This document shows, in pieces, positions 60,201 to 64,000 of a DNA stretch of 64,000 nucleotides; the first letter of the stretch is position 1, and each line of letters opens with the position of its first letter. The stretch is from Ursus arctos (lineage: Eukaryota > Chordata > Mammalia > Carnivora > Ursidae), in the NCBI RefSeq assembly GCF_023065955.2, contig NW_026623100.1, positions 16,841,001 through 16,905,000 of the forward strand, given 5' to 3'. The notes beneath the pieces were generated by a model, which saw only the letters and a program-made list of their open reading frames with translations, made no database searches and was not told the origin of the DNA. A program made the position numbers and the translations under genes.

Positions 60201-61081
60201 GATTTTCATTGCACTATTATTCATAGTAGTGAAAAATTGGGAAAATCTAAGTATCAGCAAGAAAATGGTTAGCTCAAAAGTGGCACATTCTTACTGATGC
60301 ATTCTGTACAAACAGCTCAAAATAATTATATTTTTCATGGAAAGGTCAAGACATATCATTAAGTGATTTTGAAAATGTTACTAGTTAATACCTACAGGAT
60401 GATACGGTCTTAGTGAAAGAAGAAACAAGTGAACAAAAACCTGCAGAACATTACTAACCCTAAAGCACTTGCTACTCAGTAGTGATATAGTTGTTTAAAT
60501 GGCCTGTCTTGCAATCAAATGCATTTGACCTATTGATGGACGTTTTCTTTTCCACAGGTGAGAAGCCTCTTCCTCTTAAAACAGCAATGCAAAAAAAGAG
60601 GAGTTACAGCAATGCATTTAATCATCCCGGTACTGTGCGATTGCAAGAGAGTGATTCTTTGGCCACGAGCATTGATCCAAAAGAAGACCACAATTACAGT
60701 GCGAGTAGCATGGCAGCACAGCGCTGTGCGTCCAGGTCTAGTGTGTCTTCTCTGTCCTCTGTGGATGAGGCATATGAATTTATCCCAAAGAGTAGCCACG
60801 TGGGAAGTGATGGCAGTGAAGGATTTCACAGTGAAGAAGATACAGATGTTGATTATGAAGATGATCCTCTTGGAGACAGTGGCTATGCATCACAGGCTTG
60901 TGCGGATACCTCTGAGAAGGGGCAGCCAGGCAAAAAGATGCGCAAACAGTTATGTCAAGAAATTGATGAGGAGCTCAAAGAGGCAGCTGGATCTCTGCTC
61001 CACCTTGCTGGAATCCGTACATGCCTGGGTTCCCTAATAAGTACTGCAAAGACACAAAATCAAAAGCAGCGGAAAAAATAG
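35707..61081 (+). CDS. FOXN2: Forkhead box protein N2 (FOXN2), spliced CDS, 439 aa
   Basis: Nuclear forkhead/winged-helix transcription factor of the FOXN2/FOXN3 branch, first described as HTLF, a factor binding a purine-rich element of the HTLV-1 LTR. CDS = join(35707..36243, 47212..47336, 49723..49787, 57716..57784, 60558..61081), 1320 nt including TAG. Order: N-terminal region (1-111), forkhead domain from KPPYSFSLL at 112-120 through the recognition helix [15 protein letters not shown] at 156-170 to a wing segment with [10 protein letters not shown] ending near 193, then a Ser-rich stretch (about 311-335), an acidic patch [12 protein letters not shown] (357-368), a basic KKMRKQ (391-396, possible NLS) and the C-terminus QKQRKK. 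Human FOXN2 is about 430 aa, so the length fits. The start is firm: an in-frame TAA abuts the ATG. There are no frameshifts or internal stops. The C-terminal half separates it from FOXN3. Confidence 0.95.
36560..39060 (-). mobile_element. Old L1 remnant (L1M type)
   Basis: Complement of an ancient L1: 'ttctggcctgtgtagtttctgataagaagtctgctgccgttc', 'ctttgttcctctgtaatg', 'tcagtttggatcatttctttcgatc', 'ccatctctgggtctggttttgttgac', 'ttggattaaatatcaaacattg'. Interrupted by a small retrocopy (37524) and a probable hAT fragment near 38330-38432 ('tatgtggttagtggttggcatattgaacag'). All reading frames are broken. Confidence 0.7.
37524..37617 (-). mobile_element. Short 3'-end mRNA retrocopy (unidentified parent)
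   Basis: On the minus strand: about 87 bases ending CAGTAAACCTTGCTTTGGTG and an A-tail (T run 37519-37530). AGTAAA, a common variant poly(A) signal, lies 13 bases before the tail. Flanked by TTTGCCTTTTT at 37513-37523 and 37618-37628. This fits a severely 5'-truncated processed pseudogene. Parent gene not recognised. Confidence 0.65.
39076..39292 (-). mobile_element. CanSINE with (GTT)n next to the tail
   Basis: Tail gtcgttgttgttgttcaaagattttatttatttattt, head complement gactgagccacccaggcacccc. Perfect 17-bp target-site duplication GCTTTTAAGAATTTGTT at 39059-39075 and 39293-39309. Confidence 0.95.
39668..39838 (+). mobile_element. MER5A-like hAT-Charlie DNA transposon remnant
   Basis: 'gtgctgttcaaacttaagtgtatac', 'ggaaagcttgttaaaatgcagattctgattcagcaaatctagggtgg', 'ttctaacaggctccc' follow the MER5A consensus order as I recall it. 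Confidence 0.7.
40003..40360 (+). mobile_element. MLT1-like solo LTR fragment (ERVL-MaLR)
   Basis: 'gaggctaggtcataaaaggcactatagcttcc', 'ggggaagccagatgccatatcataaagacatttaagcagcc', 'ttctgccaacagtcgtgtgaataagtcatcttggaagcagg' match an MLT1 LTR in order. The 3' part is missing and there is no internal viral coding region: an ancient, inert non-autonomous LTR. Confidence 0.78.
40860..41345 (+). mobile_element. Old L1 remnant
   Basis: 'aggagatacaaatggccaataagcatgcagagatg', 'ctcactagtaatcagggacatacaaac', 'ctgagagtaacattcatacttgcatacaa', 'gtattgtttgtaataaaaattacag' give an L1 ORF2 3' region in sense. Too diverged to code. Confidence 0.6.
41346..43720. other. Intron 2, nothing recognised
   Basis: No young SINE or L1 for 2.4 kb and no supported exon. 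Short open frames near 42.6-43.4 kb lack domains or splice context. Confidence 0.4.
43726..43947 (+). mobile_element. CanSINE, first of a tandem pair
   Basis: GGGGTGCCTGGGTGGCTCAGTCGATTAAG to an A-tail with a C interruption. Shares its left flank AAACCATATAAA with the right flank of the next SINE. Confidence 0.92.
43948..44136 (+). mobile_element. CanSINE, second of a tandem pair
   Basis: Head GGGCACCTGGGTGGCTCAGTCG begins directly in the A-tail of the preceding SINE. Right flank AAAACATATAAA (about 44137-44148) resembles the flank left of the pair, so one element inserted into the tail of the other. Confidence 0.92.
44137..44716. other. Intron 2 spacer
   Basis: Contains an A/T-only stretch at about 44256-44312 that resembles the tail of a minus-strand SINE (gattttattgatttaattta) but is not followed by a recognisable SINE body. 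Confidence 0.4.
44729..44927 (+). mobile_element. CanSINE, older of a same-site pair
   Basis: Diverged head GGGGCACCTGGCTCAGTTGG with a small deletion. Preceded by GAATGAAAGTGG (44717-44728) and followed by the same 12-mer (44928-44939). Confidence 0.93.
44940..45147 (+). mobile_element. CanSINE, younger of a same-site pair
   Basis: Head GGGGCGCCTGGGTGGCGCAGTCG, near-consensus. Follows the second GAATGAAAGTGG and ends with an expanded AATG run and a third GAATGAAAGTGG (45148-45159). Confidence 0.95.
45661..45869 (-). mobile_element. CanSINE
   Basis: T-rich tail, then gattttatttatttgacagagac to ccacccaggcacccc. Perfect 16-bp target-site duplication AAAATGTGCAGCATTT at 45645-45660 and 45870-45885. 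Confidence 0.96.
46328..46524 (-). mobile_element. CanSINE, diverged
   Basis: Tail ttttaagactttattcaatttgg, head complement cgactgagccacccagaagcccc. Flanks TGAAACCATTT (46317-46327) and TGAAATCGTTT (46525-46535) are an aged duplication. Confidence 0.9.
46830..47062 (-). mobile_element. MIR SINE
   Basis: 'ccctatgtgccaggcaccatgcagag', 'cataacagccctgtgagataggtag', 'ttaactttcctaaggtcacacaacaggtaaatggcagagctgg', 'aacccaggcacctgcctc': well-preserved antisense MIR ending 150 bases before exon 3. Confidence 0.85.
47212..47336 (+). CDS. FOXN2: FOXN2 exon 3: residues 180-220
   Basis: Acceptor ttttattttAG (47210-47211) and donor AAAG|GTACAG (47337). The 125-nt exon opens with [16 protein letters not shown], the C-terminal wing of the forkhead domain, so DNA-binding integrity depends on it. 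It continues with a Pro/Thr-rich tail, [10 protein letters not shown]. Enters in phase 0 and leaves with two bases (AG) of a Ser codon. Confidence 0.93.
47337..49064. other. Intron 3, mostly unassigned
   Basis: No young transposon. About 48150-48260 resembles an old L1 3' UTR phrase ('aatttcagacatacacaaaaggagggag', 'cagctgcaacaattatcaatatttc'), low confidence. No extra exon supported. Confidence 0.4.
49065..49172 (+). mobile_element. Short tRNA-SINE (CanSINE lacking the CT body)
   Basis: GGGGCATTTGGCTGGTTCAGTC ... gtgactcttaatctcggggttgtgaattcaagcccc ... taaaaataaaatctt and A-tail in only about 108 bases. The tRNA-like head with a B-box-like 'ggttgtgaattcaagcc' joins the tail directly. Confidence 0.8.
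49385..49575 (-). mobile_element. MIR SINE remnant
   Basis: 'attttacagatgaagaaactaagaaattaattattttgcctaag' and 'tcttggatctaatgctctttctgc' follow antisense MIR order, ending about 150 bases before exon 4. Confidence 0.65.
49723..49787 (+). CDS. FOXN2: FOXN2 exon 4: residues 221-242
   Basis: Short 65-nt exon with a pyrimidine-rich acceptor (tctatctttcAG) and a strong GTATGT donor at 49788. Encodes [22 protein letters not shown] plus the first base of a Glu codon. The Ser-Pro pair and the KQNQVR stretch lie just C-terminal of the forkhead domain. Confidence 0.92.
49935..50219 (+). mobile_element. Carnivore L1 3' end, 5'-truncated
   Basis: 'gagagacaaaccctaagagactcttagctatagagaacaaactgagggttgctagaggggag', 'ggaagacacccgatgtgatgagtactgggtg' and 'aatttaaataaattgaaaaaaaa' match the 3' UTR of carnivore L1. 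Target-site duplication AAGAAACTAAATTT (49921-49934) against AAGAAACTAAAATTT (from 50219). About 280 bases of 3' UTR only. It starts 130 bases after the exon 4 donor. Confidence 0.88.
50485..50728 (+). mobile_element. hAT-Charlie-type DNA transposon remnant
   Basis: 'agaggttgccaactaggccttgggccatatctggcctgccacctg', 'gagcagagttaagtagttgcaacagagat', 'cctttacagaagaagtttgg': the ordered consensus of a MER-type hAT element whose ends are inverted repeats (GGTTGCCAAC / GTTTGG...). Diverged. Confidence 0.7.
50729..51420. other. Intron 4, nothing recognised
   Basis: Ordinary intronic sequence, no exon or named repeat. Confidence 0.4.
51420..51439. repeat. (TA)n microsatellite
   Basis: About ten TA units abutting the T-tail of the next SINE. 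Confidence 0.9.
51440..51607 (-). mobile_element. CanSINE, internally shortened
   Basis: ttttttaagattttatttatttatttgagag ... ccgactgagccacccaggtgctcc, with about 30 bases missing before the head complement (aaggcaaaccgactg). The target-site duplication is unclear because of the TA array. Confidence 0.9.
52010..52420 (+). mobile_element. L2-like LINE remnant
   Basis: 'gttgaattcctacgtagtaccaagcaatgtatgggtgctttggga', 'gacctgctctcaaaaccatacagtttaattg', 'tggtgcttgagttggacctcaaaa' follow L2 order. Diverged. Confidence 0.5.
52470..52690 (-). mobile_element. MIR SINE
   Basis: 'gcattatctcatttaatccttacaattctttgaggta', 'ttacaaataaggaaactgaagtttggagagattaagtaattttctcaaggccacac': clear antisense MIR. 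Confidence 0.8.
52691..55190. other. Intron 4, mostly unassigned
   Basis: About 53110-53215 resembles an L2/MIR3 phrase ('aatatttattgattacacttgtgtgctaggcag'). About 54.7-55.1 kb is an unusually mixed-composition block (tcagggcttttgcacagtgccatgcaagatgtgccctgcacaagg) I cannot assign. No exon supported. Confidence 0.35.
55195..55540 (+). mobile_element. L2 LINE 3' end
   Basis: 'ccttctgccttgaaatacttttccttcagatatctacatggc', 'ctcaacccttgccttttcttgaagccttctctaacc', 'tattcccacagcctggaatgatgtctggctcatgacagg': L2 3' region in order. Confidence 0.75.
55640..55850 (+). mobile_element. MIR SINE remnant
   Basis: 'ggttctggaagtagactactgagaggttcaagtcccacctcc', 'ctaatagtacccacatcataaagttgcaaggattagatgag' give sense MIR. 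Confidence 0.65.
56097..56299 (-). mobile_element. CanSINE, young
   Basis: Full-length, near-consensus. Perfect 16-bp target-site duplication AACAATAACTTTTTCT at 56081-56096 and 56300-56315. Confidence 0.96.
56316..56932. other. Intron 4, nothing recognised
   Basis: AT-rich, no named repeat, no exon. Confidence 0.4.
56944..57175 (+). mobile_element. CanSINE with long CT tract
   Basis: Head GGTAGGAGCACCTGCGTGGCTC, then a CT-rich stretch of about 70 bases (ccttcctccctccctctctc) and aataaataaatc. Target-site duplication ATGCTAAAAAG at 56933-56943 and 57176-57186. Confidence 0.92.
57221..57490. mobile_element. Tigger-like DNA transposon fragment
   Basis: Begins TA|CAGTTGACCCCTGAATAATGG at 57219-57221, the mariner-superfamily TA target and a MER44/Tigger7-type end as I recall it. 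Continues 'tagtctgttgactggaagccttagtgatgac' and 'ggtaagctagagaaaagaaaatgttattaagaaaatcataag'. The other terminus was not found, so it is truncated. Confidence 0.7.
57530..57665 (+). mobile_element. Old L1 fragment next to exon 5
   Basis: 'gcagaataatatgtgtctcattttg', a TG-rich run, 'aatatacaccaaatcttaatgttggttacctttg': L1M-type 3' region, ending about 50 bases before the exon 5 acceptor. Confidence 0.55.
57716..57784 (+). CDS. FOXN2: FOXN2 exon 5: residues 243-265
   Basis: 69-nt exon between cttttcctttttcAG and T|GTAAGC. Encodes [20 protein letters not shown] and the following ILE, a predicted amphipathic segment. Both ends are phase 1 and the length is divisible by three, so the exon could be skipped without shifting frame. 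Confidence 0.93.
57980..58614 (+). mobile_element. Older L1 remnant, left part
   Basis: 'tatatttataaccttggaattgaaaaaccc', 'ggaaatgcaaaatgaaacaatattgaggtactacc', 'ttattgtcatacactgtagggtgtaaattttggagaaccattttgg' are L1M ORF2 phrases. It resumes at 59882 with 'aaataccagttataatctgaaatgtatat', the exact consensus continuation. Confidence 0.75.
59150..59360 (+). mobile_element. CanSINE inside the L1, first of pair
   Basis: Head GGACACCTGGGTGGCTCAGT after 'aacaacagaaat'; ends aataaataaataaaaatcttaaaaac. Its tail leads directly into the next SINE. Confidence 0.92.
59361..59580 (+). mobile_element. CanSINE inside the L1, second of pair
   Basis: Head AGGCGCCTAGTTGCTCAGTCGG, CT body, tail of A-rich GAAAA units. 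L1 sequence resumes with 'aacagaaacagacttataaatac', reproducing the acagaaa left of the pair. Confidence 0.9.
59882..60450 (+). mobile_element. Older L1 remnant, right part
   Basis: 'ggtattctagaaaaaatatttgcatatgtgtaag', 'attttcattgcactattattcatagtagtgaaaaattgggaaaatc', 'aacaagtgaacaaaaacctgcagaac': continuation of 57980-58614 after the younger insertion. Ends about 100 bases before the exon 6 acceptor. Confidence 0.72.
59942..60137 (+). mobile_element. CanSINE, young
   Basis: Head following TTGCTTGG: GACACCTGGGTAGCGCAGTCG. Near-consensus body, A-tail. Perfect 15-bp target-site duplication AATTCTGTTGCTTGG at 59927-59941 and 60138-60152. Lies in the right half of the older L1. Confidence 0.96.
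60558..61081 (+). CDS. FOXN2: FOXN2 exon 6: residues 266-439 and stop
   Basis: The acceptor is gttttcttttccacAG at 60556-60557; GT completes the Cys codon begun in exon 5. It encodes the whole C-terminal region: basic QKKRSY, the Ser-rich [11 protein letters not shown], the acidic [18 protein letters not shown] and the conserved [19 protein letters not shown]. Stop TAG at 61079-61081. Codon quality and continuity with exon 5 rule out a pseudogene. A 159-codon frame overlaps it but begins at GTG and looks like a chance shadow. Confidence 0.95.
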
Positions 61082-61769
61082 AAATACTTATTAGTGTGAA
61101 ATTACTTTAAAGTGTGGCAATACTCTTCTACTTAATTCTTTACAAGGGATATCAAAGCCATAATGGACTTCTTTTGTTTTAGGGTGGGGGAGGGGTGCTA
61201 ATTACGTGTTTATTTCAAAACATTTGTTTGTTTTAATTTTATTAAATAATTGCTGTTAGGATCATGCCCAACCATAGATACGATGCCAAGTCCTAAAAGC
61301 ATAATTTTTGTGTCAGGTGTCTCTAAGATTTGAAAGTTTTTATATAAGAAAATCTACAGCCTCTGTCTTAAAACTTGTGGGAAAAATCGTTTATTCTGTT
61401 AATATGTTAAAGTGTAAGAATTGGCAACTCTATAACTTTTTTCATTTTTTTTTCCAGTCTGTGATTAACTATAGTTGCTGATCCAGCTAAAAATGTTGCT
61501 GATGTCTCTCTCACATACTTCCCTCGGGACACATGCAATCCAGTAGAACGAGATTTGGATTTTTTATTTTGTCTTAATTTTTAATTATTTTTGTTGAAGC
61601 ATGGACAAAGTTGAATATAAATTGGAAAAGGTCCTAGATGTCTAGAAAGCTCCTTTACACAGGCAGAAAGTAGCAAGCAAGGAGTTCTGAAATTTAGAAA
61701 AGGCGGTTTTGTGGTAAAATTTCATCTAAGAACACTCCAAGTCCTATTACAATATTATCTTTGAATTTT

Positions 61770-61851
61770 TTTTTTTTTTTTTTACTTCCCAGATGTTGCA
61801 TAACTTTTATTGGGGCCTTCCGTTTGTTCCCAGAGTGCTTTGCAACCATTG
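61770..61851 (-). mobile_element. Short 3'-end mRNA retrocopy in the 3' UTR (unidentified parent)
   Basis: On the minus strand: 68 bases of unique sequence containing AATAAA (TTTATT at 61806-61811 on +), 22 bases, then an A-tail (T run to 61783). Both sides carry TTTGAATTTT (61760-61769 and 61852-61861), a 10-bp target-site duplication. These are the marks of L1-mediated retrotransposition of the very 3' end of a polyadenylated mRNA. I do not recognise the parent. Confidence 0.6.
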
Positions 61852-62416
61852 TTTGAATTTTAGCCATTAGCTGGCTTTGTTGAGTAGAAACAATCCAATG
61901 AGAGGATATAGCCATAAAGTGTGTTTTGGGGTTGGTTAACACCCATTTTGACACACTTTTTGCAATATGAGAATCTTTCATTTGTTGTTAAATGGACTGC
62001 ATTCTGGGAATTTTGTGGTAGGAATGGAGTGTAACCTAATATAAACATTTTAAATAGTTACTACTTAATGTCCTCTTAAAGATAGATCATTTAGGAAAAA
62101 ACTTCTGTCCAAGGTTTGTATGAATTAAGTTTGTATGTAGTCCTAATTAAATTTAAAAGGATTTAACAAAACTGTAGAGACAAAGTACCTTCATGAGTTT
62201 CAATATTCATAAAAAATTAAATCTTATACAGTACACCCTTTGGGAAAGACAGTATAATATGTGTGTGCCATTCATTCTATGCTCGGATTCTACAGCGCTG
62301 TTCCAAAGGTGCATTGACTAAGGCATTTTAAGTATTTGAACAAATCTGCTTCTATGAGACATTTTTCCATATCATTTTTATAGTTCGACTATTATTTAGA
62401 AAGAACATAGGATACT

Positions 62417-62422
62417 AATAAA
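62417..62422 (+). terminator. Candidate polyadenylation signal AATAAA
   Basis: Canonical AATAAA in the 3' UTR, 1.3 kb after the stop. Downstream sequence (tatatatttttttacattggtgg) has a U-rich run and then a short GT/G-rich piece, compatible with a minor proximal site. Use cannot be judged from sequence. Confidence 0.3.
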
Positions 62423-64000
62423 ACTAAAATTACTCAGTATATATATTTTTTTACATTGGTGGAGGCAACTTTCCAAAAGTTTGATCTTATCTCATGGTAC
62501 ATTCTGTTTTATAACAATGACCTTGTTTTCATTTTTCTGATAATTTCATACATACATACACACACACATAGATACATAGGCTCGTGATTTTGGTTGGTTA
62601 CTTTCAGCTATTTCTATGACTAAAGCGTTTTCTTGGATTTTTTTTTTTTTAAGAGACAAATATTTTTATTTTAAGTTGTAAATTTTATTTGGGCAAAACT
62701 GTCGAATGAGAAGCATAATGAAAACATCTTTTTCAGTTGGCAAAACTTTAAGCCAGGGATAACATTAATATTATCTGTCCTGTTTCCATGGTAATTGTAA
62801 TTGAACTTGAATAGCCACATTAATAGAATTGGTGCTCTTGAAATACAGTAATTTTTAAATTTGTTGATAATGAAAAATAGTTCTTAAGTATGCAGAATGA
62901 GGTATTTGGGGTTTTTTTTTCCTTCACGTATGTCACATCTATAGAGAATGGCTAATCCAAGTTAACACCTTTTACTGTAGATGGTGACTATAACACACAC
63001 ACAAAAATGCTTATACCACAGTATAACTAGTACACAGATTATAAAACTCATTTTAATAACAATATCTTTAAGCTGTTTGTGGTGGCCCTCTGGATAGACC
63101 TTAGTAATGGTGTGTTTCAGTGATCTGGTTCCAATTTATTCTGTTCTACTGAAATTCTGTACCACAGATGTTCTCTCTGGTTCCTGTCCATTTAGATAAT
63201 TACTCTTCGTAAGCAGAGGACAAGGATCTAAGATAAGGAGGGGGAGAGTTGTCCCCCTTTAAGAGGGATCTTCAAAATTATTTTGGCTTAATATAAATAA
63301 CAATAATTCTTTAAACTTACTATTCTCTCCCTCTTCATGTACTCTTCCCACAAATGTAAAAGTTTATATGCATCACTAGCAAGGACAATGAACACTGTCA
63401 TACTAAAAGCTAATGGGAAGAAGTCACATGGTATTTTACACTTAATTCTTATTCAGAATTCAGTGCATCACTTTCCATTTGCTGATTTACCAAGGCAGTT
63501 ATTTTCAAGGGGAAGTACCTTTTTAATTATGATTCCCCCGTTATTACTTTTGTAGATATGATCCCATTCCTCAGGTGTGTTCAGATAAAAACATGACTAA
63601 TAACCACCCAATTAAGGAAAGTCATTTCAAGTCCTATGGACTGGAAATTGTATTTCTAATAATATATTAATAAGAAATTATACTGTAATAGAAACAGTTT
63701 GGCAATCCCAGAGAGGTTATATATGTTCCAGCATATTTTAAAACTGTGATTTAAGCTAACATAATTTGCCTTATATCAATATAAATTGTTACAGCCGATT
63801 CTGTTTTATAATAGATTTCTAGTGAAAGTTTTGAGTCAGCACAATTAATCTTCATCTTTCACATCCCAAATAGAATCAGTGTTTCTTGAGTATAGATTTT
63901 TGAAATTTATTTGTGCAATATGTTACTAAATTCATTAATATTTTATTTTACCTTTCAAATTCAGAGAAAGAAAACATGTATTCATGGAAAAGCCAATTAT

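Larger units (their letters stand above)
61082..64000 (+). other. FOXN2: FOXN2 3' UTR (3' end not identified)
   Basis: AT-rich sequence with no young SINE or L1, consistent with constraint in a long 3' UTR. One AATAAA lies at 62417-62422 and ATTAAA variants near 62152 and 62215; none has a clear GT-rich downstream element, so the cleavage site is left open and may be beyond the window. A Pumilio-type element TGTAGATA is at 63551-63558. A small antisense retrocopy sits at 61770-61851 (separate entry). A CA/TACA microsatellite is at about 62548-62580. Confidence 0.7.

Noticed and set aside
19639..60260. A recurring 'protein' containing [16 protein letters not shown]...[22 protein letters not shown] in many places
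   Set aside because: It is the translation of the minus strand of the CanSINE, repeated wherever a SINE lies. It is not a gene family.
60558..61037. 159-codon frame overlapping FOXN2 exon 6, and a 99-codon antisense frame
   Set aside because: The sense frame begins with GTG exactly at the exon start, not ATG, and its translation has no recognisable features. The true frame is fixed by continuity with exon 5 and FOXN2 homology.
62640..62720. T-run followed by AATAAA-complement in the 3' UTR as a third retrocopy
   Set aside because: No matching target-site duplication around it; a plain U-rich UTR tract explains it equally well.

Overview
This is mammalian nuclear DNA from a carnivoran. The 26 tRNA-derived SINEs have the CanSINE layout: a 5' head close to GGGGCGCCTGGGTGGCTCAGT (tRNA-like, with an internal Pol III promoter), a CT-rich stretch, then AATAAATAAAATCTT and an A-tail. 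That family is carnivore-specific. A 3' fragment of a carnivore-type L1 at about 49.9 kb supports this. The SINE subtype resembles those of bears, panda and related caniforms; the species is an inference from remembered consensus sequences. No bacterial, plasmid or phage content is present and I see no undescribed biological system. The window is one vertebrate gene plus layered transposon history.

The only protein-coding gene I can support is FOXN2 (forkhead box N2), on the + strand. Positions 1-2160 are 5' flank. A CpG island spans about 2160-3800 and holds the promoter and a non-coding exon 1 ending at a GTGAGT donor (exon end 2869). Coding exons are 35707-36243 (exon from 35693), 47212-47336, 49723-49787, 57716-57784 and 60558-61081. 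They join in frame to 1320 nt: 439 codons plus TAG. The 3' UTR begins at 61082 and probably runs to or past the window end. Intron lengths are about 32.8, 11.0, 2.4, 7.9 and 2.8 kb. All five introns have GT...AG ends.

The introns are mostly repeats. Intron 1 holds 12 CanSINEs, an old L1/HAL1-like element (23.8-28.3 kb) containing a Tigger-like DNA transposon, and a 5'-truncated L1 (30584-32490) nested in an older L1 with a 21-bp target-site duplication. It also has two nearly perfect tandem duplications (20.3 kb and 32.0 kb) and two pairs of diverged duplicated segments. Intron 2 has an old minus-strand L1, a tiny mRNA-3'-end retrocopy, MER5A-like and MLT1-like remnants and a SINE cluster at 43.7-46.5 kb. 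Introns 3-5 contain MIR, L2, hAT and Tigger remnants and a four-layer nest at 58-60.1 kb. A second small retrocopy lies in the 3' UTR.

The regulatory points most worth checking are a near-perfect palindromic RFX X-box in the promoter, which overlaps an upstream ATG in strong Kozak context, and the uORFs that follow if exon 1 splices directly to exon 2. Repeat family names come from recognising consensus features by eye, not from a database search.
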